Assembly (NCBI GenBank): GCA_018333895.1
Contig: JAGXSJ010000173.1
Coordinates: 1-40,019, forward strand
Source: Truepera sp.
GTDB lineage: Bacteria > Deinococcota > Deinococci > Deinococcales > Trueperaceae
Direction of reading: 5' to 3'
Length of the DNA stretch: 40,019 nucleotides
The notes under the pieces are model-generated. The model searched no databases and was not told the origin of the DNA. It saw only the letters and a list, made by a program, of their open reading frames with translations. A program made the translations under genes and the position numbers. This document shows, one piece after another, positions 22,623 through 30,844 of the stretch. Positions within the stretch are counted from its first letter, which is position 1. Each line of letters opens with the position of its first letter.

Positions 22623-23395
22623 CAGAGCACCTCGTCCAGCCTGCCGGACATCCGCCGGAAGAGCCAGTGCCCTAGCAGCAGCACCACCACTGCGGTAACC
22701 AGGCCAATTCCAATATAGGGCCAGTTGAGGGTGTTGTGCATGAACAGGTCGCGCCAGGCCTGGATGGGATAGCTGACGGGGTTCAGGGTCAAGAAGGGCC
22801 GCGCCCCCTCGGGCACTGCACTCAGCGGGTAGATGATGGGGGTCATCCAGAACAGCAGGCTAATCACCACCGTCACCATGTACTCGAGGTCGCGGAAGTA
22901 AACATTGGCCACTGAGACCATCAGGCCCAGGCCGTAGATAATGGCAAACTGCACGGTAGCCAGTATGGGGATGCCGATTAGCCAGTTAAGGCTGGGAGGA
23001 AGGTCGTAGAAGAAGGCCAGGCCCAGCAGAACCGGCAGGGTGAAGGCGAAGTTGACCATCTGGGCAATAACCACCGACAAAATTAGCAGATGTTTGGGAA
23101 AGACCACCTTGCGGATCAGCGAGACATTGCCGGTGAGAGTCCCGGTGGCAACAGTAACCGAGCCGGCAAACCAGCTCCAGGGAAAAAGAGCCGCCAGCAG
23201 AAAAAAGGCGAAGTCTTCAATTTCAAACCGCATGAATATGGTAAAGGCCACAAAGAACACCAGCGCCGTGAGGAGCGGATTCAGCAGCGTCCACAAAAAC
23301 CCCAGGAAGGTGCGCTTGTATCTGAAGGTGACCTCTTTGGTTACTAGCAGCCACAACAGGTCGAGCTGTTGCCTGGTTGTTTTGCTGATCTGCAT
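22622..23395 (-). CDS. wzm: Polysaccharide ABC exporter, permease subunit
   Basis: The protein of about 257 residues from the Met at 23395 is an ABC-2 type permease: LLWLLVTKEVTFRYKRTFLG, LWTLLNPLLTALVFFVAF, then six or so membrane helices with FRDLEYMVTVVISLLFWMTPIIYP (in outline) and LNPVSYPIQAWRDLF, as in Wzm/TagG. The frame is open further upstream to 23587, but that part is encoded by the dispersed repeat array and is not protein-like. With Wzt it moves the finished or partial glycan across the inner membrane. Confidence 0.9.
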   Translation of the reverse strand: MQISKTTRQQLDLLWLLVTKEVTFRYKRTFLGFLWTLLNPLLTALVFFVAFTIFMRFEIEDFAFFLLAALFPWSWFAGSVTVATGTLTGNVSLIRKVVFPKHLLILSVVIAQMVNFAFTLPVLLGLAFFYDLPPSLNWLIGIPILATVQFAIIYGLGLMVSVANVYFRDLEYMVTVVISLLFWMTPIIYPLSAVPEGARPFLTLNPVSYPIQAWRDLFMHNTLNWPYIGIGLVTAVVVLLLGHWLFRRMSGRLDEVL

Positions 23396-23518
23396 ACCTT
23401 CCAGCTCTCTTGGCGCGTAGCTCCCCGCCGGGGACAGGGTAGCACCTCTGGCGAACGGTAAGCAAGTAGCCGTAAATGACACTGCGAATGTCACTGCGCT
23501 CAGAATGATAAAACGCTC

Positions 23519-23775
23519 AGCGGTGCGCGAGCGCACCCTAATGGTGGCACCCTGAGCCCTTCGACCTGCGGATACTCGCAGGTTCACTCAGGACAGGCTT
23601 CGCGAAGGGTCTCAGAGCAGCGGTGCGCGAGCGCACCCTAATGGTGTCACCCTGAGCCCTTCGACCTGCGGATACTCGCAGGTTCACTCAGGACAGGCTT
23701 CGCGAAGGGTCTCAGAGCAGCGGTGCGCGAGCGCACCCTACTAATGGTGTCACCCTGAGCGAAGCGAAGTCGAAG
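23519..23775. repeat. Composite 100-bp tandem array of two dispersed repeat types
   Basis: Three copies start at 23521, 23621 and 23721, exactly 100 bases apart. Each has CGGTGCGCGAGCGCACCCTA (the palindromic family in reverse), then CACCCTGAGCCCTTCGACCT, a small hairpin CTGCGGATACTCGCAG, and TCACTCAGGACAGGCTTCGC GAAGGGT. The third is cut and continues as CACCCTGAGCGAAGCGAAG. It fills the gap between divergent wzm and the sugar transferase gene. Confidence 0.88.
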
Positions 23776-23798
23776 GTTGATAACGCGCATCTCTGAGG

Positions 23799-23827
23799 TT
23801 GAGGCTTACCGGAGGCCGGGTTATGCT
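23799..23827 (+). promoter_or_regulatory. Promoter TTGAGG-17-TATGCT for the sugar transferase operon
   Basis: A -35 box TTGAGG (23799-23804) and -10 box TATGCT (23822-23827) are 17 bases apart. The ATG at 23873 has the ribosome site AGGTGAGG. Confidence 0.6.
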
Positions 23828-23872
23828 ACCCTCACGGTGCCCAGCTTGGGCGCAACGGGCTAAGGTGAGGTT

Positions 23873-25129
23873 ATGGTGCTGCCGTTCTCAATCCGCAAAC
23901 TATTACGGCCTTCTTCGAGCGGGCTGGAGTGGCTCTGGCATGGAGCCGGAACGGTGGCGATCATATTTGCCGGGTCGCTGCTGGGCTGGTACAACCATAG
24001 ATTCTGGATCATCGGCGCCGACGCCTATGGCATGGTCGGCCTGGTAGTAATCAGCTACCTCGGGTCGGTGATTTACACCCGCCGGGTGCTCAGTCTGGCC
24101 AAGACCGATGCCCTAACTACGCTCTTGGCCTCCCTACTCTCCTGGTTCCTGCTCACCTCAGCCGTGCTGGTCGTTTCCGGGTGGTATTTTTCGCGCACCT
24201 ATCTGCTGGGGGCTTTCGCGATGGCCTTTCTCTGGCAGGCCTTATATCTGTGGCTGCAACGGCCCGAGCGGCATCGCCTGGCACTGGTGCCCGGCGGCCT
24301 GGTGGACGCTTTACCAAGCTGGGGGATGGGGGTGGTTTTGGCTAGCCCGCGCCTGGTGCCGGTTCAGGCGGTAGTAGTCGACCCGCATGCGGCTATCGAC
24401 CCACAGTGGTCACGCTTCGTGGCCGAGCAGTCGTTGCGGGGAGTCCCGGTCATCCACGCGGCAGTGGTGTATGAGCGGCTTAGCGGCAGGGTTTCGCTTA
24501 AGCATCACTCCCAAGCGCTGTTGGAGGGCTGGCAGCTGCCAGGGCTGTACCCGTATCTGAAGCGTTTGCTGGATGTCGGCCTGGTCTTGCTGACGTTGCC
24601 TTTAACCCTGCCGTTAATGGGGCTGCTAGCGCTGCTCATTCGTTTAGATTCGACCGGCCCGCTGTTGTTCTGGCAAGAGCGGGTTGGGCAGGGGGGGAAG
24701 CCATTTCGGATGGTCAAGTTTCGCACCATGCAGACAGCCGCCGAAGAGCAGGGTAACCGCTTTGCGCAAGCCGATGATCACCGCGTGACCCGCTTGGGCC
24801 GCCGGTTGCGGAGATTCCGCCTCGATGAGCTGCCTCAGTTGTGGAATGTCTGGCGGGGAGAGATGAGCCTGATCGGCCCACGACCCGAACAGGCGCAATT
24901 TGCTGGCGAGTTTGCGGTTCGCATCCCCCTCTACCCGTACCGGCACCTGGTCAAACCTGGCCTGACCGGTTGGGCGCAGGTGCATCAGGGCTATGCCGCC
25001 GGCGCCGATGAGGCTATCACCAAGCTCAGCTACGATTTATACTACGTAAAGCATCTCTCCTGGTGGTTGGATACCTTAATTGTGTTTAAGACGATCAGAA
25101 TTCTCCTGACCGGCTTTGGAGCGCGCTAG
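23873..25129 (+). CDS. Polyprenyl-phosphate sugar-phosphate transferase (initiating enzyme)
   Basis: The 418-residue protein has several N-terminal membrane helices (AGTVAIIFAGSLLGW, GLVVISYLGSVIY, LLASLLSWFLLTSAVLVV), a central soluble region and a C-terminal WbaP/PglC-type catalytic domain: YPYLKRLLDVGLVLLTL, FWQERVGQGGKPFRMVKFRT (with the next MQ), FRLDELPQLWNVWRGEMSLIGPRP (in outline), KPGLTGWAQV and YDLYYVKHLSWWLDTLI. It puts the first sugar phosphate on undecaprenyl phosphate to start the polysaccharide. It overlaps the next gene by 14 bp. Confidence 0.94.
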   Translation: MVLPFSIRKLLRPSSSGLEWLWHGAGTVAIIFAGSLLGWYNHRFWIIGADAYGMVGLVVISYLGSVIYTRRVLSLAKTDALTTLLASLLSWFLLTSAVLVVSGWYFSRTYLLGAFAMAFLWQALYLWLQRPERHRLALVPGGLVDALPSWGMGVVLASPRLVPVQAVVVDPHAAIDPQWSRFVAEQSLRGVPVIHAAVVYERLSGRVSLKHHSQALLEGWQLPGLYPYLKRLLDVGLVLLTLPLTLPLMGLLALLIRLDSTGPLLFWQERVGQGGKPFRMVKFRTMQTAAEEQGNRFAQADDHRVTRLGRRLRRFRLDELPQLWNVWRGEMSLIGPRPEQAQFAGEFAVRIPLYPYRHLVKPGLTGWAQVHQGYAAGADEAITKLSYDLYYVKHLSWWLDTLIVFKTIRILLTGFGAR

Positions 25130-26270
25130 AGCCGTGCGGTGGCCGGCCTGGTTGTTTATTCTGTTGCCGGTGCAGCCGGTCTGGTTTGGCGGCATCGCCG
25201 CGCTAATCGGTTTAGCTGCGCTAAGGCGCCGCGAACGCGCCTGGTTTGTACTGCCGTTGGCGCTCTTTGCGCTGCTGGGGGCGGCGTCGCAGCTGCTGGG
25301 CCCAACCGATCATGGGCTCCCAGTGGCTGCTCTGGAGGCGCGCCACCCTCCCCCGCTAGATCGCTGGCTACGGGCGGGCTGGTGGCTGGGGACGGCGGTT
25401 ATGGCCGGCCTGGTGATGGTTGGAAGCCGGGTCATGCTCCGGCAGGCGGGAGCTGGCCTCGCCGCCTGGGGAGTGGTGATAGGCCTGTTGGTGAGCTTGG
25501 GAATCGGCCTGGCGCAGGCCTTGGCCGACCCGGCCGGTGGCCGCGTGAGCGGCCTTACGCCCAACCCCAACTTTTACGGGATCGGCGCCGCGCTAAGCGC
25601 CGCCTTGGCGGCTGTGCTGGGCGGCGGCCTGCCGGGTGCGGTAGCGCTGCTCCTGGGGCTGGGGGCTGCGACCCTGTCCGGTAGCCGCGCCGCTTGGCTG
25701 GGGCTGGTGGTCACCTCACTCCTGGTGCTAGCGCGCTTTCCGACCCGAGCGCGGTACCTAGGCCTATTGGGGGCGGTGGGGGTATTCCTGTTGGCCGCGG
25801 TATCGTTTCCCGAGCTACGCCTAGCCACGCTCATCGATCCTGACTATCTGACCAACCAGTCCCGCCTGGAGGTTTGGGCGGTGGCTTGGCAGGCCATTAC
25901 CGCTCATCCGCTGACCGGTCTGGGGGTAGGGGGCTTTCAGAGCTACTACCAGGTCCATCAGCCGCCTGCCGCCCTCGACCCCTACGCCTCCCACGCCCAT
26001 AATCTGCTCTTGGGGCTGTTGGTCGAGTCGGGGGTGTTGGGGCTGGCAGGGTTTTTGGTGCTGTGGGGCCAGGTGTGGCGCTATTTGTGGCGGGCTCGAG
26101 CCTGGCTGGTGCTGGGGCTGATCGGCGTGGCGGTGCTGATTAATCTGGTCGACTACATCTGGTTTGCTGCCGCTGTGCACTATCCCTTATGGGTAGCGGT
26201 AGCCTGGGCTTCACTGCCACGAGACCCGCCCCGCCTTGCCAATCGCCATGCTTGCCATAGTGATAAATAG
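25116..26270 (+). CDS. O-antigen ligase / polymerase-like membrane protein
   Basis: The 384-residue, mostly hydrophobic protein has about ten helices and the Wzy_C-type signature: TPNPNFYGIGAALSAALA, LSGSRAAWLGLVV, then RLEVWAVAWQAITAHPLTGL, GVGGFQSYY and SHAHNLLLGLLVESGVLGL. The periplasmic loop with the conserved Arg and His-Asn is where lipid-linked glycan is joined or polymerised. It uses a TTG start within the end of the sugar transferase gene, so it is translationally coupled. Ligase and polymerase cannot be told apart here. Confidence 0.88.
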   Translation: MERARAVRWPAWLFILLPVQPVWFGGIAALIGLAALRRRERAWFVLPLALFALLGAASQLLGPTDHGLPVAALEARHPPPLDRWLRAGWWLGTAVMAGLVMVGSRVMLRQAGAGLAAWGVVIGLLVSLGIGLAQALADPAGGRVSGLTPNPNFYGIGAALSAALAAVLGGGLPGAVALLLGLGAATLSGSRAAWLGLVVTSLLVLARFPTRARYLGLLGAVGVFLLAAVSFPELRLATLIDPDYLTNQSRLEVWAVAWQAITAHPLTGLGVGGFQSYYQVHQPPAALDPYASHAHNLLLGLLVESGVLGLAGFLVLWGQVWRYLWRARAWLVLGLIGVAVLINLVDYIWFAAAVHYPLWVAVAWASLPRDPPRLANRHACHSDK

Positions 26271-26304
26271 TGATAAGCAGTGAGGGGTGGAGGGAATTGA
26301 GATC

Positions 26305-27012
26305 ATGACGGCGGAGTATTATCCCATCATCACCCAAGACGGCAGCCAGACCCTCTACAGCACGGCGTTTGCGCAGACCTTTCATTCGCAGCAGGGGGCG
26401 GTCAGCGAGTCGCGGCACGTCTTTGTGGTGGGCAGCGGGGTGGCGGCGCGGCTCGGTCGCGGCCAGGCTACCCGCGTGCTGGAGGTCGGCTTCGGGAGCG
26501 GCCTTAACTTCTTACTGACCGCCGATCTGGCGCTAACGCACGACGCGCCGCTCTACTACCGGGGGCTCGAGCGCACCCTGCTGCCGGTGTCCATAGCCGC
26601 CGCCCTGGGCTACCGCGAGGCGCTTAAGCACCCTGAGCTTTACGACGCCCTGATGAGCTATTGGGCGGCGCCGGCAGGGGCGTTTACGTATCGCTCCGTT
26701 ACGCTGGTGCTGCTGCTCGGCGAGGCCACTGAACAGGCGCTGGGCGAGGCGGAGGCGGACGCCATCTATCAGGACGCCTTTAGCCCGACGGTCAACCCCG
26801 AGCTGTGGTCGGAGGCGTTCCTCGGTAAGCTAACGGCCGCTCTCGCCCCCGGCGGCTGCCTTAGCACCTACAGCGTTAGCGGGGCGGTGCGGCGGCGCCT
26901 AGCGGCGCTCGGCTTAACAGTCGCCAAGCGCCCCGGCCCGCCCGGCGGCAAGCGTGAGATGCTGGTGGCCTGTAAATCTCTGGGGGGTGCCGCGCCCAGT
27001 ATAAACGGCTAG
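26305..27012 (+). CDS. mnmD: MnmD-type tRNA U34 methyltransferase
   Basis: The protein of about 235 residues has MTAEYYPIITQDGSQTLYS at the start, SAM-binding RVLEVGFGSGLNFL (about residues 59-72), DAIYQDAFSPTVNPELW (about 155-171) and the end KRPGPPGGKREML, the marks of the DUF752/MnmC N-domain. It finishes the 5-methylaminomethyl group at the tRNA wobble uridine. It is a stand-alone enzyme without the MnmC oxidase half. ATG at 26305 is preferred to GTG at 26287; GGAGGG lies between. Confidence 0.88.
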   Translation: MTAEYYPIITQDGSQTLYSTAFAQTFHSQQGAVSESRHVFVVGSGVAARLGRGQATRVLEVGFGSGLNFLLTADLALTHDAPLYYRGLERTLLPVSIAAALGYREALKHPELYDALMSYWAAPAGAFTYRSVTLVLLLGEATEQALGEAEADAIYQDAFSPTVNPELWSEAFLGKLTAALAPGGCLSTYSVSGAVRRRLAALGLTVAKRPGPPGGKREMLVACKSLGGAAPSING

Positions 27013-27036
27013 ACCATCGGCTGATGTGTCAGAATT

Positions 27037-29157
27037 GTGCTCAGCGCTATCGCCGTAGCTGCCTTGTGGAGGTCGCCGTTGCTCACCTTACCTGAAAAGC
27101 TCCTCTTCGCCCTGCTGGCCGTAGTGTCGCTCTACTTTGCGGTGATCGGCTTCCGCCGCGTGATTCTGGCCGTGTCGCGGGGGGAGCGCGGCTACTACCC
27201 GAGCTTTAACCACCTCACCGAGCGGATCGGCGAGGCTATCGCCCGCACCATTAGCCAGAGCACCGTCTTTCGCGACCGGCCGCTGGTCAGTTTCTTCCAC
27301 GCCCTGGTCTTTTACGGCTTCATCTTCTACGCCCTGGTCAATCTCTTAGACCTACTCGAGGGCTACCTGCCACCGGAGTGGCTGCAAGGTTTTCACCACA
27401 GCGTCTTGGGTGGCTTCTATCGCCTGGGCGCCGATCTGTTCACCGCGCTGGTCCTGGTTGGGGTGGTCTACTTCGCCGTGCGCCGCTTAACGCGCGACCC
27501 GCGGCTGCTAGCTGTTAACCCCCGGACGCTGTTTCACGAAGACGCCCTCATGGGCCTCCGCCGCGATAGCCTGATCGTGCTGGGGTTTATCTTCCTGCAT
27601 GTCGGCTTCAGGCTGCTGGGCCACAGCTCCCTGCTGGCCTACCAGGGGCAGGCTGACCCCTGGCAGCCGGTGGCCTCGCTGCTGGCCGGGCTGATCGGCC
27701 CCGGTGATAACCGCCTCATCGGTTGGCATATCGGCTTTTGGGGATCGCTAGGGCTGATCCTGGCCTTTTTGCCTTACTTTCCGCGCTCGAAACATATCCA
27801 CCTGTTCATGGCGCCGGCCAACTTTGCCCTGGAGCCCAGGCACCAGGACGGTAGCCAGGTCTCAAGCGGTGCGCTTTCACCGATCGACTTCACGGATGAA
27901 AGCGTAGAGCGCTACGGCGTCGAGCGGCTCGAGCACTTCCGCTTGCCGCAGCTGCTCGACGCTTACGCCTGCATCATGTGTAACCGCTGCACCAACGCCT
28001 GCCCGGCAGCAGCGACCGGCAAGGCGCTCAGCCCAGCCGCCATCGAGATCAACAAGCGCTACGAGCTTAACCGTGTGTCCGGGGCGTTAGCCGCTGGCGG
28101 CGAGAGCCCGCGCGCGGTGCTCGACTTTGTGATCAACCAGGAGTCGCTGTGGGCCTGCACCACCTGCGGTGCCTGCATCGAGATCTGCCCGGTAGGGTGC
28201 GAGCCGATGATCGACATCATCGACATCCGCCGCCAGCAGGTGCTGATGGCAGGAGAGTTCCCGAGCCAGTTAGGCACGGCCTTCCGCGGCTTGGAGCGCG
28301 CCGGCAACCCCTGGGGGCTGGCCCAGGATAAGCGCGACGCCTGGGCCGCCGGCTTGGGGGTTCCGACCGTAGCCGATAACCCCAATTTCGAGGTGCTGTT
28401 CTTTGTCGGCTGCGCCGGCAGCTACGACCCGCAAGCGCAGCAGACCACCCGCGCCATGGCCGAGATCCTTAACCACGCTGGGGTCAACTATGCCATTCTG
28501 GGCAAGGCCGAAAAGTGTACCGGCGACCCGGCGCGGCGCTCCGGCAACGAGTACCTCTACTATCAGTTAGCCAGCGAGAACGTCGCCACCTTGAACGAGG
28601 CGCTGCAAACCCTCGACCCGACCAAGCCCAAGCGGGTGCTGACCACCTGCCCCCACTGCTTCAACGCGCTAGCCAACGACTACCCGCAGCTCGGCGGGCA
28701 CTACACGGTGATGCACCACAGTCAACTGATCGACGAGCTGATGCTAACCGGGCGCCTGCCACCGCTTGAGCTTACCCAGCCGCTGACCTACCACGACCCT
28801 TGCTACCTGGGCCGCCACAACGGTATCTACGACGCCCCCCGCGACCTGCTGACGCAAGGTGGCAACACCATAGTCGAGCTGCCACGCCACCGCGAGAACT
28901 CGTTCTGTTGCGGCGCGGGCGGCGCGCAGTTCTGGAAAGAGGAGGAGCCGGGCGCACTGCGGGTCTCAGAAGACCGCTTTCAGGAGGCCCAAGCCACCGG
29001 CGCAGCGGTGGTAGCCACCGGCTGCCCCTTCTGCAAGGTGATGCTCGCCAGCAGCGAGAGCGCCCAACAAGACGGCGCGCCCGCGGTGGTGGATATCGCT
29101 CAACTGGTAGCCGAGCGGCTGCGTACCATCAAACTGCGCATCGGCACCACTCGCTAG
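27037..29157 (+). CDS. Membrane-bound Fe-S oxidoreductase with CCG domains (HdrD/GlpC-like)
   Basis: The 706-residue protein has an N-terminal part with about six helices (LLFALLAVVSLYFAVIGF, HALVFYGFIFYALVNLL, FTALVLVGVVYFAV, LIVLGFIFLHVGF). Two [4Fe-4S] motifs follow near residues 311 and 372 (CIMCNRCTNACP, CTTCGACIEICPVGCEP). Then come two CCG cysteine-rich domains (VLFFVGCAGSYD, TTCPHCFNAL; YHDPCYLGRHNG, NSFCCGAGGAQ, ATGCPFCKVM). It should pass electrons between quinone and a soluble acyl-CoA or electron-transfer flavoprotein dehydrogenase. It has a GTG start; convergent with the rhomboid gene. Confidence 0.9.
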   Translation: MLSAIAVAALWRSPLLTLPEKLLFALLAVVSLYFAVIGFRRVILAVSRGERGYYPSFNHLTERIGEAIARTISQSTVFRDRPLVSFFHALVFYGFIFYALVNLLDLLEGYLPPEWLQGFHHSVLGGFYRLGADLFTALVLVGVVYFAVRRLTRDPRLLAVNPRTLFHEDALMGLRRDSLIVLGFIFLHVGFRLLGHSSLLAYQGQADPWQPVASLLAGLIGPGDNRLIGWHIGFWGSLGLILAFLPYFPRSKHIHLFMAPANFALEPRHQDGSQVSSGALSPIDFTDESVERYGVERLEHFRLPQLLDAYACIMCNRCTNACPAAATGKALSPAAIEINKRYELNRVSGALAAGGESPRAVLDFVINQESLWACTTCGACIEICPVGCEPMIDIIDIRRQQVLMAGEFPSQLGTAFRGLERAGNPWGLAQDKRDAWAAGLGVPTVADNPNFEVLFFVGCAGSYDPQAQQTTRAMAEILNHAGVNYAILGKAEKCTGDPARRSGNEYLYYQLASENVATLNEALQTLDPTKPKRVLTTCPHCFNALANDYPQLGGHYTVMHHSQLIDELMLTGRLPPLELTQPLTYHDPCYLGRHNGIYDAPRDLLTQGGNTIVELPRHRENSFCCGAGGAQFWKEEEPGALRVSEDRFQEAQATGAAVVATGCPFCKVMLASSESAQQDGAPAVVDIAQLVAERLRTIKLRIGTTR

Positions 29158-29159
29158 AG

Positions 29160-29270
29160 GGGTGTGGGTAGTGGGGTGTAGGTAGTGGGGTGTAGGTAGT
29201 AGGAAACCCCTTCAACCGACAACCCCCCTACAACCCACAACCTACTTCCTACTTCCTACTTCCTACTTCC
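29160..29270. repeat. GTAGTGG / CCTACTT simple-repeat block with inverted halves
   Basis: The left half has three 14-base units of the GGGGTGTAGGTAGT type. The right half has four CCTACTT heptamers (29241-29268). The halves are roughly complementary (GTAGGTAGTAGGAA against CCTACTTCCTAC), so the RNA could fold between the convergent genes. The right end supplies the stop codon and last codons of the rhomboid gene. Confidence 0.7.
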
Positions 29271-29894
29271 TGAATGCAGTAGCCAGGGCGCCAGCACCAC
29301 CCCGAACACAAAACCGCCAATATGCGCCCACCAGGCGATGCCACCCGCCCCGCCCCCGAGGACCCCGATCACCTGGATGAGCGCCCAGTAGCCAAGATAA
29401 AACCAGGCCGGCAGCCAGAGTAAGAACAGCGGCGGAATGAAGGTCAGGATGCGCTGGCGCGGAAAGGCGACGATATAAGCGCCTAGCACCGCGCTGACCC
29501 CACCCGAGGCGCCGATCATGGGAATAGCCGAGTTAGGCATCAGCAGACCGTGAGAAGCCGCCGCCACCACCCCGCCCGCCAGGTAAAACAGTAAGAACTT
29601 GCCATGCCCCATCCGGTCTTCGATATTGTCGCCAAAGACCCACAAGAAGAACATGTTGCTCGCCAAGTGCAGCAGGTTGCCGTGCAAAAACATGCTCGAG
29701 AGCAGCCGATAGCCTTCGCCTAGCGGGTCGCCAAAGAAGGTACGCGGCACAAAGCCGTAACTGTGCACCAGGCTCATGAGCTGCGGCTCACTTAAGCCGA
29801 GTTGATACACAAAGACCGCCACGTTAGCCACCACCAGCAACCACATCAGGTAGACCGGGCCGTGCTTGGGGTTGGCGTCACGTAGTGGAAACAT
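29256..29894 (-). CDS. Rhomboid-family intramembrane serine protease
   Basis: The 212-residue protein has the catalytic Ser in GASGGVSAVLGAYI (about residues 127-140), the His in WWAHIGGFVFGVVL near the C-terminus, and the LHGNLLHLASNMFFLWVFGDNIED signature (given in outline) of the first helices. Six helices are expected. The final residues GSRK and the stop are encoded by the CCTACTT repeat, so the C-terminus was reshaped by repeat insertion. It follows the beta-helix acyltransferase gene by 11 bases on the same strand. Confidence 0.92.
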   Translation of the reverse strand: MFPLRDANPKHGPVYLMWLLVVANVAVFVYQLGLSEPQLMSLVHSYGFVPRTFFGDPLGEGYRLLSSMFLHGNLLHLASNMFFLWVFGDNIEDRMGHGKFLLFYLAGGVVAAASHGLLMPNSAIPMIGASGGVSAVLGAYIVAFPRQRILTFIPPLFLLWLPAWFYLGYWALIQVIGVLGGGAGGIAWWAHIGGFVFGVVLAPWLLHSGSRK

Positions 29895-29905
29895 GATCAG
29901 GAATG

Positions 29906-30568
29906 CTAGCGGCGCGGAGCCGACTCCAGGGCCTGCCTGAGCTTAATCACGGTATCGGCCGGATAGACGCCGCGCAGCATAACGCCGTTATAGACCACCG
30001 TGCGCGGGCCGATGATGGTCCCCGGCGAGAGTACCGCGTTACAGCCGATAGAGACCTCGTCGCCGATGGCGGCGCTGAACTTGCGCAAGCCGGTCTCGAT
30101 CCCCTCGATCCGAATGGTGCCGTTAAAGACCTGGAGGTTAGCCAGCCGCACCCCGGCGCCCAGGTTGACCTGCCGCCCAACGACGGCGTCGCCCACGTAG
30201 TTAAAGTGTGGGGCCTTGGCGCCCTCCAAAAACAGTGATCGTTTGACCTCGGTGGCGTGGCCTACCTTGGCATGAGGGGCCAGCACCACCCCGCCCCGCA
30301 CAAAGGCGCCGTGCCCGACCTCGGCCCCCTCACCGATCCAGGCCGGGCCTTCGATATAGGCGTGGGGATAGATCACCGCGGTCTCGGCCAGATAGACCGG
30401 CCCGTTCACCACAGCGGTCGGATGGATGCGCCCCAGGCGCTGGTTGCTAACGGTAGCGACAAAATGGTCAAGGCGCCCTAACACCTCCCAGGCGTAATCG
30501 GGGGCAAGCAGGGCGCGCAAGGGCTCACAGACACGGTCCAGTGCGAACAGCTGGGCAGTTTTTAGCAT
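29906..30568 (-). CDS. Left-handed beta-helix acyl/acetyltransferase-like protein
   Basis: The 220-residue protein has an N-terminal helical stretch (FALDRVCEPLRALLAPDYAWE) and then hexapeptide repeats (IHPTAVVNGPVYLAETAVIYP in outline; IGEGAEVGHGAFVRGGVVL; VGRQVNLGAGVRLANL). The EVKRSLFLEGAKAPHFNYVGD segment is very like the C-terminal acetyltransferase half of GlmU-type enzymes, without the uridylyltransferase half. Substrate is not evident. A TATAAT box five bases before the ATG indicates leaderless transcription. Confidence 0.85.
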   Translation of the reverse strand: MLKTAQLFALDRVCEPLRALLAPDYAWEVLGRLDHFVATVSNQRLGRIHPTAVVNGPVYLAETAVIYPHAYIEGPAWIGEGAEVGHGAFVRGGVVLAPHAKVGHATEVKRSLFLEGAKAPHFNYVGDAVVGRQVNLGAGVRLANLQVFNGTIRIEGIETGLRKFSAAIGDEVSIGCNAVLSPGTIIGPRTVVYNGVMLRGVYPADTVIKLRQALESAPRR

Positions 30569-30573
30569 GAGCG

Positions 30574-30579
30574 ATTATA
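30574..30579 (-). promoter_or_regulatory. Consensus -10 box TATAAT, leaderless promoter
   Basis: Minus-strand TATAAT is followed by five bases and the ATG at 30568. It lies between that start and the 42-bp repeat array. Confidence 0.6.
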
Positions 30580-30597
30580 CCGCTTTGGCTCTTGCCC

Positions 30598-30723
30598 CAG
30601 CAGTAGGGTGCGCTTGCGCACCGCTTTAGTAAGCCCCGCCAGCAGTAGGGTGCGCTTGCGCACCGCTTTAGTAAGCCCCGCCAGCAGTAGGGTGCGCTTG
30701 CGCACCGCTTTAGTAAGCCCCGC
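30598..30723. repeat. Three perfect 42-bp tandem repeats containing the palindromic element
   Basis: Units start at 30598, 30640 and 30682. Each carries GTAGGGTGCGCTTGCGCACC followed by GCTTTAGTAAGCCCCGC. The sequence just before unit 1 (ACCGCTTTGG, GCCCCAG) is a decayed half unit. Confidence 0.92.
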
Positions 30724-30750
30724 CAGTCATTCCACCCTCCAAATCCCACC

Positions 30751-30793
30751 AATCCCCCTTGGTAAGGGGGGCTTAACGCAGGCCGGGGGGATT
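30751..30793. repeat. Dispersed hairpin repeat, copy 2
   Basis: AATCCCCCTT, AAGGGGGG and GGCCGGGGGGATT have the same layout as 2876-2918. The outer AATCCCCC and GGGGGATT can pair, with an inner CCCCCTT/AAGGGGG alternative. Confidence 0.65.
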
Positions 30794-30832
30794 CGTTGCG
30801 AGGCCCTACGGGTTACGGCGACGGGGCTGTGC

Positions 30833-30838
30833 TACATT
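30833..30838 (+). promoter_or_regulatory. -10 box TACATT, leaderless promoter of an MNT-HEPN operon
   Basis: TACATT is followed by six bases and the ATG at 30845. Confidence 0.5.
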
Positions 30839-30844
30839 AGCGCT

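Noticed and set aside
23395-23587. N-terminal extension of the wzm permease to 23587
   Set aside because: The upstream codons lie in the dispersed repeat array and an unconserved stretch; the ABC-2 domain begins right after the Met at 23395.
30598-30723. CRISPR array
   Set aside because: The 42-bp units are perfectly identical throughout, with no unique spacers, and no cas genes are present.
30598-30844. Long MNT frame beginning in the 42-bp repeats
   Set aside because: Those codons are repeat-derived; the ATG at 30845 with a -10 box six bases upstream fits the family start.
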